Assembly (NCBI GenBank): GCA_039908095.1
Contig: JAMOBJ010000022.1
Span: 1 to 55,058 of the forward strand
DNA length: 55,058 nt
Direction of reading: 5' to 3'
Origin: Nitrospirae bacterium YQR-1
GTDB lineage: Bacteria; Nitrospirota; Thermodesulfovibrionia; Thermodesulfovibrionales; Magnetobacteriaceae
Shown here: positions 32,477 to 41,598 of the stretch, piece after piece
How positions within the stretch are numbered: position 1 is the first letter of the stretch
How the letters are laid out: each line of letters opens with the position of its first letter
Made by a program: the position numbers and the translations under genes
The notes under the pieces: generated by a model
The model's input: only the letters and a program-made list of their open reading frames with translations
Told to the model about the DNA's origin: nothing
Databases searched by the model: none

Positions 32477-34073
32477 CAAGGGTATTACAACAGCAGTTAC
32501 GGAGCTCTCATCATCAGGTAAAATAGCCCGCAGTGCATTTTCGATGTCGGCGGCTACCTTAATCAGCAGAGTGTTGGGCTTTGTGCGTGATATGCTTGTT
32601 GCCAGAGTGCTTGGAGCTACAGACCTTTCCGACTCCTTTTTTGTCGCCTTTAGAATCCCCAACCTGCTTCGTGAACTCTTTGCCGAGGGCTCCATGTCCT
32701 CAGGGTTGATTCCGGTTCTTACTGAAATCAGGACTAAGGAAGGAGACGCTGAAGCCGCCCTGGTGGTTAGAAAGGCTTTTACATTTGTAATTATATTTAT
32801 AGGTCTTTTCTGTGCTCTGGGAACTTTCTTTGCACCTCAGATTGTGACTGCCATAGCACCCGGGTTTTTGCAAAATACGGAAAAGTTTAAGGCCACGGTT
32901 ATGCTTACACGGATAATGTTTCCCTTTTTACTCTGTGTAAGTCTTGCCGCCCTTGTGATGGGAGCACTTAACACTAAAAAGGTTTTTTTTATTCCCGCCC
33001 TTGCCTCAGCCTGGTTTAACATAGCAATAATAGCCGCAATTGTAGTCCTTGCGGCCATCAAAATATCACCTGCCGTGGCGGTGGCCATCGGTGTTACCCT
33101 TGGAGGTGTAGTACAATTGCTGTGGCAGCTGCCGGCATTTTTTAAATGCCGGTATAGCCTTAAACCGAGCTTTGGTTTTAACCATCCCGGGTTAAAACAC
33201 ATGGGCAAACTGATCTTACCGGCAACAGTGGGAACCGCCGTCTCACAGGTAAACATTTTTATAAGCACCATTTTGGCCTCGTTTCTGCCTGTGGGCAGCA
33301 TAACCTATTTATACTATTCAATGAGACTTATTCAGTTTCCGGTAGGGGTGTTTGGTGTGGCAGTGGGCATGGCTGCCCTTCCGGCGCTTTCCGAACATGC
33401 GGTGAAAAAAGATTTTACAGCGCTTGCCGGCGATTTTGCTTTTTCCCTTAAACTCCTGTTTGCCGTAACCGTTCCTGCCATGATTGGCCTGATAGCCCTC
33501 TCCGGACCGATAGTGTCGGTTTTATTTGAACACGGACAGTTTGGCAGGGAGGCTGTAAAAGGAACCTCAACGGCACTCATTTGCTACTCCCTGGGGATAT
33601 GGGCAATGGTGGGAGTCAGGGTGCTTACCTCATCTTTTTACTCCCTTCAGGATACTAAAACTCCGGTTAAGTCCGCCGCCTTTTCCCTGAGTCTTAATGT
33701 GTTGCTGAGTGTGATTTTAATGGGACCTTTTAGTTATGCAGGGCTTGCACTGGCAAATGCCGGGGCCTCAGTGTTTAATTTCTCAATGTTGTTTTTTTTG
33801 TTGAAGAGACGCCTTTCAGATGTTGACTTTAAAGGGATAGCGGTTTCATTTGGAAAAACCCTTGCAGCATCAGTTATAATGGGGGTGTTTGGGTACTTTC
33901 TGACGGCTGCGTGTGAAGGATTTACTGTAAAGGGCACTATGATTAAAGCAGGGGTTCTCTTTACTGCTATAGCCATATGCTCGGCGGTTTATTTTGGTTC
34001 GGCACTTTTGTTTAGAAGCGATGAAATCAGATATTTTTTAAAAACATTGAAACGCAGGCTGAGAAAAAAATGA
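32460..34073 (+). CDS. murJ: Lipid II flippase MurJ
   Basis: Moves lipid II across the inner membrane for peptidoglycan synthesis. A 537-residue protein of the MOP superfamily with about 14 membrane segments. The N-terminal signature KIARSAFSMSAATLISRVLGFVRDML is followed by DSFFVAFRIPNLLRELFAEGSMSSGLIPV, which contains the conserved arginines and the RIPNLLRxLFAEGxxSxAFIPV-type box of MurJ. A TTG at 32460 is used because no ATG occurs before the family N-terminus; this leaves 20 extra residues. The stop overlaps the next start at ATGA. Confidence 0.95.
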   Translation: MPEHSDKGITTAVTELSSSGKIARSAFSMSAATLISRVLGFVRDMLVARVLGATDLSDSFFVAFRIPNLLRELFAEGSMSSGLIPVLTEIRTKEGDAEAALVVRKAFTFVIIFIGLFCALGTFFAPQIVTAIAPGFLQNTEKFKATVMLTRIMFPFLLCVSLAALVMGALNTKKVFFIPALASAWFNIAIIAAIVVLAAIKISPAVAVAIGVTLGGVVQLLWQLPAFFKCRYSLKPSFGFNHPGLKHMGKLILPATVGTAVSQVNIFISTILASFLPVGSITYLYYSMRLIQFPVGVFGVAVGMAALPALSEHAVKKDFTALAGDFAFSLKLLFAVTVPAMIGLIALSGPIVSVLFEHGQFGREAVKGTSTALICYSLGIWAMVGVRVLTSSFYSLQDTKTPVKSAAFSLSLNVLLSVILMGPFSYAGLALANAGASVFNFSMLFFLLKRRLSDVDFKGIAVSFGKTLAASVIMGVFGYFLTAACEGFTVKGTMIKAGVLFTAIAICSAVYFGSALLFRSDEIRYFLKTLKRRLRKK

Positions 34074-35245
34074 AAGTAAGCACAGAGCTGTTTGAGTGGA
34101 TGCGGGCAATCAGGCGCACAATTCACAGAACCCCTGAGCTGGGCTTTAAGGAATATGAAACCAGCGCACTTATTTGCAGTAAGCTGCGGGAGCTGGGGCT
34201 TGATTACACCGGTGGTGTGGCCATAACCGGTGTGCTGGGAAGGCTCTCAACACAGCTGGGCGCTAAAACTGTAGCAGTTAGAGCCGACATGGACGCCTTA
34301 CCGGTATTTGAGGAAACCGGACTTGAGTTTGCATCATGTGTGCCTGGGGTAATGCACGCCTGCGGGCATGACGGGCATGTAGCAATAGCGCTGGGGGCGG
34401 CGGCTCTGTTAAAAGAAAACCCTCCGTCGGGTAATGTGCTGTTTATTTTTCAACCGGATGAGGAGGGCACAGGTGGGGCAAAGCCTATGGTTGAGGCGGG
34501 AGTGCTTAACGGGGTAAGCGCCGTCTTTGGCGGCCATCTGGATTTGCACTACAAAACCGGAGAGATCGCCATGAAGCCCGGCATAAACACGGCTTTTACA
34601 AACGGCTTTGGCGTTGAAATAACAGGCAGGGGCGGCCATGCGGCAAGACCACAGGAGGCGATTGATTCCGTGCTGATAGCCTGCCAAATGGTTATGCAGA
34701 TGCAGACCATAGTTTCAAGAATGATTGACCCCCTGATGCCTGCTGTTGTCACTATAGGTAAAATTGCAGGGGGCACGGTTAATAACGCCATAGCGGAAAG
34801 TGCTGTTATTAACGGCACAATCAGAACCATCGACAGTACAACTCGTGAGACGATTTTTAATAAGTTACATTTGCTTGCAGAGAGTCTTTCGGCTTTTTAC
34901 AATGCCGGCATACAGGTAAACATTCACAGCGGGTATCCATCTGTGGTCAATGACCCCGGCATGTATGATATAGCAAAAGCCGCTGCAGCGTTGACCGTTG
35001 GCAGGGAAAACATTGAGGAGTATCCAAACCCCTCTATGGGCGGTGAGGATTTTGCTTTTTTTACCGAAAAAATCCCGGGCTGTTTTGTCCGCTACGGGGC
35101 AAAAAGCAGTGTCAGTGAACATGCCGGTTGCGCCCACAGCAGCCGGTTTGACTTTGATGAAACCGCTATGATTGTTGCCGCCGAATTTTTAGCAAATGCC
35201 GTTACACTTGCTTTGAGAACACTCTCTGAGGACAATAACTATTAA
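34070..35245 (+). CDS. M20-family amidohydrolase (hippurate hydrolase / AbgB type)
   Basis: A 391-residue zinc amidohydrolase that removes acyl groups from amino acids. Motifs: IHRTPELGFKEYET at 18-31, VRADMDALPV (70-79), the metal site MHACGHDGH with C98, H100 and D101, QPDEEGTGGAKPM with E131/E132, and H156 in GGHLDLHY. The dimerisation lid begins near 180 (NGFGVEITGRGGHAARP). The natural substrate may be an N-acyl amino acid, an auxin conjugate or N-acetyl-diaminopimelate; it cannot be told. It overlaps murJ by four bases and the next frame by five, so it is in the murJ operon. Confidence 0.92.
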   Translation: MKVSTELFEWMRAIRRTIHRTPELGFKEYETSALICSKLRELGLDYTGGVAITGVLGRLSTQLGAKTVAVRADMDALPVFEETGLEFASCVPGVMHACGHDGHVAIALGAAALLKENPPSGNVLFIFQPDEEGTGGAKPMVEAGVLNGVSAVFGGHLDLHYKTGEIAMKPGINTAFTNGFGVEITGRGGHAARPQEAIDSVLIACQMVMQMQTIVSRMIDPLMPAVVTIGKIAGGTVNNAIAESAVINGTIRTIDSTTRETIFNKLHLLAESLSAFYNAGIQVNIHSGYPSVVNDPGMYDIAKAAAALTVGRENIEEYPNPSMGGEDFAFFTEKIPGCFVRYGAKSSVSEHAGCAHSSRFDFDETAMIVAAEFLANAVTLALRTLSEDNNY

Positions 35246-36092
35246 TCTCAACTTAGGCATCTTTGACGCCCTTGGTTTAAATGGTAAGATAGACCTGACT
35301 GATGCTGTTATACTGCATTATCTCTATGACAATTCCAGTAATCTTTTAGGCGATTACACCGGCACTTTCATACTTATTGACGATGAAACCATCACAGAGT
35401 ACTGCGGGTATGCAGATATTGCAGAGGGCAGGGATTTAAATTACAGAACAGGCAGGTTAAGCACTTTGGGAGTTGTCAGCATAAAGGAGAGCGGGCGGAG
35501 CACCGGAGAGCAGGAGGCCAGACTCAGTAAGGATTTTTTTGACAAGTGGAACATGCACGAGTGTAACAGGATAGAGAGGCACTCTGCCGTGGGTAGTTGC
35601 GATTTTACGGAAATTTTGATAGCGGACAAAGACACAGCTTCACGGCTGTGCTTTATAGAGAAATATATAAACACCGGCTTTGAGATATTTAAATCCGAAG
35701 GACTTCTTATGTTTTTAGACCTCTGTAAAGGGATACTGGTAAATGAAATAGTTGAGAGCGGGTTGCAGCTTAAAGAGATTAACTTTTCCGTTTATGATCC
35801 AAAGTCGATAAAAATACTAAAAGAGATTATCGCCCTCATTGTCGGCTCAACGGAGGTGACAGCCCAGGTGTTGGATGAGTTAAACCGGAAGCTGGACGAA
35901 AGCAATATGAGAAATCTGTTAATTGAATATGTCCATGCCGTGTCGGAGTATTATATTTCAAGCGGACGGGCAAAAATCACAATGTCACAGCTTGCTGATA
36001 AAAGCGCCATTGCTGCATTTTCCACATATGTCATGCAGTATGGCAATACGCAAACGGCTCATTATTTTGTTGAAAATGTGGTTATGATGTAA
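35241..36092 (+). CDS. Unknown protein, probably starting at ATT (overlaps the M20 stop)
   Basis: An open frame continues without a stop from 35217 to 36092. A conventional start appears only at TTG 35466, but the 75 codons before it read like real protein (INLNLGIFDALGLNGKIDL, then TDAVILHYLYDNSSNLLGDY and TGTFILIDDETITEYCGYAD). GAGGA at 35228-35232 sits eight bases before ATT 35241, giving 283 residues. No family is recognised. The middle has a hydrophobic helix (LLMFLDLCKGILVNEI) and the end a helical tail, MQYGNTQTAHYFVENVVMM. CTG 35226 is the other possible start. Confidence 0.6.
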   Translation: MNLNLGIFDALGLNGKIDLTDAVILHYLYDNSSNLLGDYTGTFILIDDETITEYCGYADIAEGRDLNYRTGRLSTLGVVSIKESGRSTGEQEARLSKDFFDKWNMHECNRIERHSAVGSCDFTEILIADKDTASRLCFIEKYINTGFEIFKSEGLLMFLDLCKGILVNEIVESGLQLKEINFSVYDPKSIKILKEIIALIVGSTEVTAQVLDELNRKLDESNMRNLLIEYVHAVSEYYISSGRAKITMSQLADKSAIAAFSTYVMQYGNTQTAHYFVENVVMM

Positions 36093-36121
36093 GAGTGACG
36101 TAAGGGGTCAAGAGGGCTGAG

Positions 36122-36167
36122 CTCCCTTGCGGGAGGAATTCAAAGGGAGGGCGGCGCGCTCCCTTTG
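36122..36167. repeat. Two hairpins in the convergent gap before lysC
   Basis: CTCCC TTGC GGGAG (36122-36126 / 36131-36135) and CAAAGGGAG (36141-36149) with CTCCCTTTG (36159-36167), a perfect 9-bp stem with a GC-rich loop. No T-run follows on either strand, so it may be a REP-like element or a weak bidirectional terminator for the convergent genes. Confidence 0.6.
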
Positions 36168-36198
36168 CAGGATACAGAGTCCTTACCTTAAGAATCTC

Positions 36199-37419
36199 TC
36201 ATACACCAGCTAGTTCAAAGGCGTCGTGGAGTTCTCTGACGGCAAGCTCCGTGTATTTAGCGTCTATCACACAGGATATTTTTATCTCCGATGTGCTTAT
36301 CATCATGATGTTTATATTGTTTGAAGAGAGGGTTTGAAACATTTTTGCCGCAGCTCCCGAGTGGGTTCTCATCCCTGCGCCAATAATGGAAATCTTAGAT
36401 ATATTGTCGTTTAACACTACCCCTGCAGCGTTTAGCTCTCCGGCCACCTTTTCCGTCAACATCTTTGCCGCTTTAGCGTCCGTCTTTGGCACTGTGAAAG
36501 AGATATCGGCGGATTTACCGTCTATGCTTATATTTTGCACTATCATGTCAACTACAATGCCCGCATCAGCTATTTCAGTAAACAGAGTGGAAGCAATACC
36601 CGGTCTTTCCGGCACTCCGCATATGGTTAGTTTAACCTGGTTTTTGTCATAGGCCACACCGGAGACCACTACCTTTTCCATCTCACTGTCCTCCTTTATT
36701 ACTAAAGTGCCTGGCACCTCATTAAAACTTGAACGCACCACTACCGGCACATCATATTTTTTTGCATATTCCACGGACCTTGTCTGAAGTACCTTAGCGC
36801 CAAGGCTTGCCAGTTCCAGCATTTCATCATATGAGATTTTGGCCAGTTTCCTTGCATTTTTAACAACATTAGGGTCAGTCGTATAAACGCCGTCAACATC
36901 GGTATATATTTCGCAAAGGTCAGCCTTAACAGCGGCGGCCACTGCTACGGCACTAAGGTCGGAGCCGCCGCGGCCCAGGGTTGTAACATCCTCTCCTGTG
37001 TCGGTAATGCCCTGAAAGCCCGCTATCACAGGTATTCGCCCTTCCTTAAGAGCCACCAAAACCCTCACTGCCTCCACTTTTTCTATCTTTGCCCTTGTAT
37101 GCTCACCGGTTGTGACAATGCCAACCTGTCTGCCTGAAAGCGACACGGCTCTCTCTCCCAGTGACTCTATAGCAATGGCTGTCAGAGCGGCGCTTATGCG
37201 TTCCCCGCTTGAGAGCAGCATGTCCATGTCACGGCTTGAGGGGGCTGAGTTTATCTCGTGTGCCAGGTTTATCAGTCTGTCCGTTTCCCCTGACATGGCG
37301 GAGACAATTAACACAACGTCATGACCCTCACGCTTTGTTCTGACGGCACGCTCAGCCACCGCCATGATTCTTTCCTTATTCTTTACGGATGTTCCTCCGT
37401 ACTTCTGCACTATTAACAT
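36199..37419 (-). CDS. lysC: Aspartate kinase with two ACT domains
   Basis: First enzyme of the aspartate pathway: phosphorylates aspartate with ATP. A 406-residue monofunctional form. Catalytic motifs: KYGGTS (6-11), SAMSGETDRLI, LSSGERISAAL, VTTLGRGGSDLSAVA and YTDVDGVYTTDP. Two C-terminal ACT domains follow: the first begins near KVVVSGVAYDKNQVKLTI, the second near NDNISKISIIGAGMRTHSG. These allow feedback control by lysine and/or threonine. It is the last gene of the minus-strand threonine operon, 30 bases after the mutase-like gene. No homoserine dehydrogenase is fused or adjacent. Confidence 0.95.
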   Translation of the reverse strand: MLIVQKYGGTSVKNKERIMAVAERAVRTKREGHDVVLIVSAMSGETDRLINLAHEINSAPSSRDMDMLLSSGERISAALTAIAIESLGERAVSLSGRQVGIVTTGEHTRAKIEKVEAVRVLVALKEGRIPVIAGFQGITDTGEDVTTLGRGGSDLSAVAVAAAVKADLCEIYTDVDGVYTTDPNVVKNARKLAKISYDEMLELASLGAKVLQTRSVEYAKKYDVPVVVRSSFNEVPGTLVIKEDSEMEKVVVSGVAYDKNQVKLTICGVPERPGIASTLFTEIADAGIVVDMIVQNISIDGKSADISFTVPKTDAKAAKMLTEKVAGELNAAGVVLNDNISKISIIGAGMRTHSGAAAKMFQTLSSNNINIMMISTSEIKISCVIDAKYTELAVRELHDAFELAGV

Positions 37420-37449
37420 TGTGTCACCATCGGTTTTACAGTACCTCCA

Positions 37450-38670
37450 TTAAATGTAGCACACACAACCGTTGATAAAGTAATCCATAAGCGTGTGCCC
37501 GGAGGATATAAACATAGTCCCCGGGGTTGTGGTTATATTTTCATCGTAGGTTTTAACCGGACCGGCTATTTTCTTTGTAGAGTCATAAATAATAAAAGGC
37601 ACCGGCTCGCGGCTGTGGGTTTTTATGCTTATCGGGGTTGCATGGTCTGGCATTATTAATATCCTGTAATCGAATTTGTCTTTTAATTTATCCAACACAC
37701 CGCCAACTATGTATTTATCAAAATCCTCGATTGCACGGATTTTATCTTCCAGATTCCCGGTGTGCCCTGCTTCATCCGGGGCCTCTACGTGGATATAAAC
37801 AAAGTCGGTCTCATTAAGAGCCTCAGCTCCGTATGCGGCCTTGCCCTCATAATTGGTATCCAGATAGCCGGTTATACCGGGCACCTGGATTATTTTTAAA
37901 CCTGCTGCTACACCAATTCCTCTTGTTAAGTCAACGGCGCTTATGAGCGCTCCGTTTAGTTTATATTTTTCCTTAAAAAGCGGTACGGCAGGACGCTTTC
38001 CCTGCCCCCAAAGCCATATGCTTGTGGCCGGTCTTTTACCGTTTTCCACTCTGCGTTTATTTACCTCTTGCGCCTTTAATATATCAACCGAGGCATTCAT
38101 AAGGTTGTGCAGTACATCGGCGTTTTGTCCTGAGGGCAAAAAATCTGCTACCGGTTTGCCGGTTATATCATGAGGCGGTGTGCAGTTAATGTCAGTTTGT
38201 CCGTTTTCCCAGACCATAAGATGACGGTAGCTTATGCCTGGATAAAATTTGATATCCCCTTTAGAGGTGACGGATGCCGCCATCGCCCCAATGAGAGCCT
38301 TTCCCTCTTCAGTTGTTATGTGTCCGGAGCTGTAGTCTTCCATGATGATTTGCCCCTCTACGGTTTTTAATGTAACCAGATTACAGCGGTAGGCAACATC
38401 GGTCGGGTCAAGGTCAATGCCCATGCTGAGGGCCTCAAACGGAGCCCTGCCCGTGTAGTAGAGTTTTGGGTCATAACCCAGAATACTTAAATTAGCCACA
38501 TCAGAGCCTGGAGGCAGACTCTCCGGCACTGTCTGAACACCGCCAACCGTACCCCTTGCGGCAAGCATATCCATATTTGGCGTATGCGCTTTCATAAGCG
38601 GCGTAAGCCCACCAAGGGAATCTATCGGCCTGTCGGCCATCCCGTCTCCTATCAGCACTATATATTTCAT
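37450..38670 (-). CDS. Archaeal-type phosphoglycerate-mutase-like protein, putative homoserine kinase
   Basis: A 406-residue alkaline-phosphatase-superfamily protein: metal-binding start YIVLIGDGMADRP, catalytic serine in PPGSDVANLSILGYD near 53-67, and late metal motifs HVEAPDEAGHTG and IMPDHATPIS. By sequence it belongs to the cofactor-independent (apgM) mutase group. A subfamily that clusters with threonine genes has been proposed as a replacement homoserine kinase (TIGR02535 as I recall it). Here it lies between aspartate kinase and threonine synthase, so a homoserine kinase role is more likely than glycolysis; this is inference. It is 27 bases after thrC. Confidence 0.85.
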   Translation of the reverse strand: MKYIVLIGDGMADRPIDSLGGLTPLMKAHTPNMDMLAARGTVGGVQTVPESLPPGSDVANLSILGYDPKLYYTGRAPFEALSMGIDLDPTDVAYRCNLVTLKTVEGQIIMEDYSSGHITTEEGKALIGAMAASVTSKGDIKFYPGISYRHLMVWENGQTDINCTPPHDITGKPVADFLPSGQNADVLHNLMNASVDILKAQEVNKRRVENGKRPATSIWLWGQGKRPAVPLFKEKYKLNGALISAVDLTRGIGVAAGLKIIQVPGITGYLDTNYEGKAAYGAEALNETDFVYIHVEAPDEAGHTGNLEDKIRAIEDFDKYIVGGVLDKLKDKFDYRILIMPDHATPISIKTHSREPVPFIIYDSTKKIAGPVKTYDENITTTPGTMFISSGHTLMDYFINGCVCYI

Positions 38671-38697
38671 ATTGATATAATTTCCAAAGTTAAAACT

Positions 38698-39798
38698 CTA
38701 TAACAGCTTTTCAATATATTCCTCAACAGAGGCCATATCAGACCACACCTTGAGGGGGTCTTTTGCCACTTTAAATACCGAATCCGGGTCTTTAAGACCG
38801 TTTCCCGTAAGAGTGCAGACGATGGATGCTCCCTGCTCAAAGTACCCTGCTCTGGTTAGTTTCATAACTCCTGCAATGGTTGCGGCGGAGGCTGGTTCAC
38901 AGAACACTCCCTCTGTTTTGGCCACAAGCGCATATGCCTCCAGTATTTCCTCATCCGTGACGGAGTCAATGAGACCGCCTGATTCGTCCCTTGCCTCTAT
39001 TGCATACCGCCAACTGGCCGGATTGCCAATCCTTATTGCTGAGGCCAGAGTCTCCGGCTTTGCTATGGGCTTACCCAGCACTATAGGGGCGGCGCCTGCC
39101 GCCTGAAACCCTATCATCCTGGGCAGAGAATTAATCTTGCCGGATGCTTTATACTCCTTATACCCTCTCCAGTAGGCGGTAATGTTGCCTGCATTACCTA
39201 CCGGTAAGATGTGATACATGGGGGCTGTCGACATCTGGTCGCAAACCTCAAAAGCCGCAGTTTTTTGGCCCTCCAGCCTGTACGGATTTATGGAATTAAC
39301 CAGCGTTATAGGATACTTTGTAACCACGTCTTTAACTATAGTGAGTGCATCGTCAAAGTTTCCCTTAATCTGAAGCACAACGGAGCCGTGAATAATAGCC
39401 TGAGCAAGTTTGCCCATAGCTATTTTCCCCTCGGGGATAATCACTATGGCACTAATGCCTGCCCTTGCTGCAAAGGCTGCGGCGGAGGCGGATGTGTTGC
39501 CCGTTGAAGCACATATGACGGCACGGCAGCCCTCTTCCACGGCTTTGGATATTGCAACGGTCATACCCCTGTCCTTAAAAGAACCTGTTGGATTAAGGCC
39601 GTCAAACTTAAAGTACAAATCAGCCTCAAGGCCTATTTTCTTACAAAGGTTTTTTGCCGGTATTAGAGGAGTGTTTCCCTCATTAAGTGTGATAACCGGT
39701 GTTTTCCCGCTAACCGGCAGATACTCCCTGTATTTTTCAATTAGTCCATTCCATGTTGATTTTACAGGCATAGTACCTCCGTCTGCATCTAATGACAT
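38698..39798 (-). CDS. thrC: Threonine synthase (first of two)
   Basis: A PLP enzyme that makes threonine from O-phosphohomoserine. A 366-residue, fold-II form, with [11 protein letters not shown], the PLP lysine K75 in [29 protein letters not shown], and LPVGNAGN for the phosphate of PLP. The C-terminal [12 protein letters not shown] is typical of threonine synthase. Two starts are plausible, ATG 39798 and ATG 39771, each with its own GGAGG at 4 bases, and both leave the domain whole. It sits 15 bases after the NIL gene. Confidence 0.94.
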   Translation of the reverse strand: MSLDADGGTMPVKSTWNGLIEKYREYLPVSGKTPVITLNEGNTPLIPAKNLCKKIGLEADLYFKFDGLNPTGSFKDRGMTVAISKAVEEGCRAVICASTGNTSASAAAFAARAGISAIVIIPEGKIAMGKLAQAIIHGSVVLQIKGNFDDALTIVKDVVTKYPITLVNSINPYRLEGQKTAAFEVCDQMSTAPMYHILPVGNAGNITAYWRGYKEYKASGKINSLPRMIGFQAAGAAPIVLGKPIAKPETLASAIRIGNPASWRYAIEARDESGGLIDSVTDEEILEAYALVAKTEGVFCEPASAATIAGVMKLTRAGYFEQGASIVCTLTGNGLKDPDSVFKVAKDPLKVWSDMASVEEYIEKLL

Positions 39799-39813
39799 TT
39801 ATCCTCCGTGAGT

Positions 39814-40050
39814 TTACTGTAAAATGTCTCCTTCCACAAGCTCAACCTCAACACCCTTTTCCCTCAGAGCGGCAACCGCCTGCTCTATAAGCTCATCCGC
39901 ACCATCTATTTCAAGAACCATTTCACCCACGGTCTCGGTAATCCTTGCCCTCCGTATATTTGGTGTAATATCAAAGCGTTTGGCTACTGTAAAAACAATC
40001 GGCTCCTTTATAAGGTCCGGGGGAAATGTTAATTTTATACGCCTTTTCAT
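39814..40050 (-). CDS. NIL-domain protein
   Basis: A 78-residue protein made only of the NIL domain (KRRIKLTFPPDLIKEPIVFT, VAKRFDITPNIRRARITETV, GEMVLEIDGADELIEQAVAAL). NIL domains occur beside substrate-binding and Fe-S parts in methionine transport and in the sulfur-assimilating NIL-ferredoxin proteins. The ATG 40050 is set by GGAG before it, two bases after the ThiS-like stop; an upstream in-frame start overlaps that gene. Its place between a sulfur-carrier gene and thrC suggests a part in sulfur transfer or methionine sensing. Confidence 0.88.
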   Translation of the reverse strand: MKRRIKLTFPPDLIKEPIVFTVAKRFDITPNIRRARITETVGEMVLEIDGADELIEQAVAALREKGVEVELVEGDILQ

Positions 40051-40052
40051 AG

Positions 40053-40346
40053 TTAAGCTCCGTGGCCGCGGCAGCACCCTCCGGCTATTGCAGGCACTAT
40101 GGAGACCTCATCACCATCCTTAACCGGAGTCTCCTCGGCACTCAGAAACCGGATATCCTCCTCATTAACATATACGTTAACAAAGCGGCGAATCTTACTG
40201 CCCTCGGAAATCCTCTCGGCTATCCCCGCATATGTGGCATCAAGTTCCTTTACTATGCTAATAATAGTGCCGGCTGAGGCTTCCACAACCTCTTTCCCCT
40301 CTGTGAGCCTCTGAAGCGGGGTGGGTATTCTCACTTTGACAGCCAT
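40053..40346 (-). CDS. ThiS/MoaD-like sulfur-carrier protein with a C-terminal extension after Gly-Gly
   Basis: A 97-residue ubiquitin-fold protein: MAVKVRIPTPLQRLTEGKEV, VNVYVNEEDIRFLS and TPVKDGDEVSIVPAIAGG. The usual Gly-Gly (89-90) is followed by CCRGHGA instead of being the end, so the last seven residues must be removed before a thiocarboxylate can form. Such precursors are known for amino-acid-making carriers (for example Wolinella HcyS and its protease, from memory). No E1-like or JAMM protease gene is in this operon. The ATG has AGGAGGT five bases before it, and lies 13 bases after the Zn-ribbon threonine synthase. Confidence 0.9.
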   Translation of the reverse strand: MAVKVRIPTPLQRLTEGKEVVEASAGTIISIVKELDATYAGIAERISEGSKIRRFVNVYVNEEDIRFLSAEETPVKDGDEVSIVPAIAGGCCRGHGA

Positions 40347-40359
40347 ACGACCTCCTAAT

Positions 40360-41598
40360 TTATGTTTTTTGAATTTTTTTCAATACTTCTTCAAAAGAAT
40401 TCATATTTGGCTTTATGTGATGGGGCTCACCCATGTGGCCGTTTAACGCCTCCTGGGTTTTCAACCCATTACCTGTTACACATATTACGGTGGTTTCATT
40501 TTTCCCGATAACACCCTGTTCAATGAGTTTTTTTGTGGCTGCCACAGTCACACCTCCGGCTGTCTCGGCAAAGATACCCTCGGTTTTAGCTAAAAGCATA
40601 ATGCCGTCTATGATTTCCTGATCAGTCACACCGGCTCCTCCTCCGTGTGTCTCTTGCGTTATCTTCAGGGCATAGTAGCCGTCAGCCGGATTACCTATAG
40701 CTAAAGACTTTGCTATAGTGTTGGGTTTAACCGGCCTGATAGCGTCAGTGTGGTTATTCAGTGCTGTAACTATAGGGCTGCAACCCTCGGCTTGTGCTGC
40801 AAATACACGGGTCTCCAGTTTTTTCAGTATTCCTATTTCGTGAAACTCCTTAAAGCTCTTCCATACCTTTGTTAAGAGAGAGCCGCTGGCACACGGCACC
40901 ACCACGTTATCGGGAGCGCACCATCCCAGTTGCTCTATGATTTCAAAGCCCAGAGTCTTAGACCCTTCCGCATAAAACGGCCTTATGTTTATGTTGACGA
41001 AAGCCCATTTATACTTATTGGCTATTTCGCTGCAAAGCCTGTTAACGTCGTCATAGTTGCCGTCAACGGCCACCAGATTAGGTTCATAAACGAGTGAGGC
41101 GACAATCTTACTTGCCTCAAGTGAGGCAGGGATGAATATAAAACGTTTAAATCCGGCCTTTGCGCCATGGGCTGAAACCGAATGGGCAAGGTTACCTGTT
41201 GAGGCACAGGCAACTGTGTCAAAACCAAATTCCTTCGCTTTTGTCAGAGCCACGGCTACGACTCTGTCTTTAAAAGAAAGCGTTGGATGTACTACCGTGT
41301 CATCTTTTATATAAAGGGATTTAATACCCAGTGCCTTACCCAGATTCCTCGCCTCAACAAGGGGGGTGAAGCCGGAATCAAGCCCGACCTGCGGGTCTCC
41401 ATCTATGGGCAGAAGCTCTCTGTATCGCCATAGGTTTGCAGGTCTTTGCAGTATTTTTTTACGGTCAAGTACTTTTTTTATTTTCTTATAATCGTAAACA
41501 GCCTCAAGAGGCCCAAAGCAAAACTCACAGACGTATATGGGGTCTATCTGATATTCCCTTCCGCACTCACGGCATTTTAACCCCGAAACATATCCCAT
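40360..41598 (-). CDS. Threonine-synthase-like PLP enzyme with N-terminal zinc ribbon (second of two)
   Basis: A 412-residue fold-II PLP enzyme. The N-terminus has four cysteines, C9/C12 and C24/C27 (LKCRECGREY, VCEFCFGPLE), a zinc ribbon seen in some threonine synthases. The PLP lysine is K110 in PTLSFKDRVV, with CASTGNLAHSVSAHGAKAG and CASGSLLTK for phosphate binding, and CVTGNGLKTQEA at the end. It heads the operon, directly before the sulfur carrier and NIL genes. It may be a true threonine synthase or a paralogue that takes sulfur and makes homocysteine. The ATG has GGAGGT at 6 bases. Confidence 0.9.
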   Translation of the reverse strand: MGYVSGLKCRECGREYQIDPIYVCEFCFGPLEAVYDYKKIKKVLDRKKILQRPANLWRYRELLPIDGDPQVGLDSGFTPLVEARNLGKALGIKSLYIKDDTVVHPTLSFKDRVVAVALTKAKEFGFDTVACASTGNLAHSVSAHGAKAGFKRFIFIPASLEASKIVASLVYEPNLVAVDGNYDDVNRLCSEIANKYKWAFVNINIRPFYAEGSKTLGFEIIEQLGWCAPDNVVVPCASGSLLTKVWKSFKEFHEIGILKKLETRVFAAQAEGCSPIVTALNNHTDAIRPVKPNTIAKSLAIGNPADGYYALKITQETHGGGAGVTDQEIIDGIMLLAKTEGIFAETAGGVTVAATKKLIEQGVIGKNETTVICVTGNGLKTQEALNGHMGEPHHIKPNMNSFEEVLKKIQKT

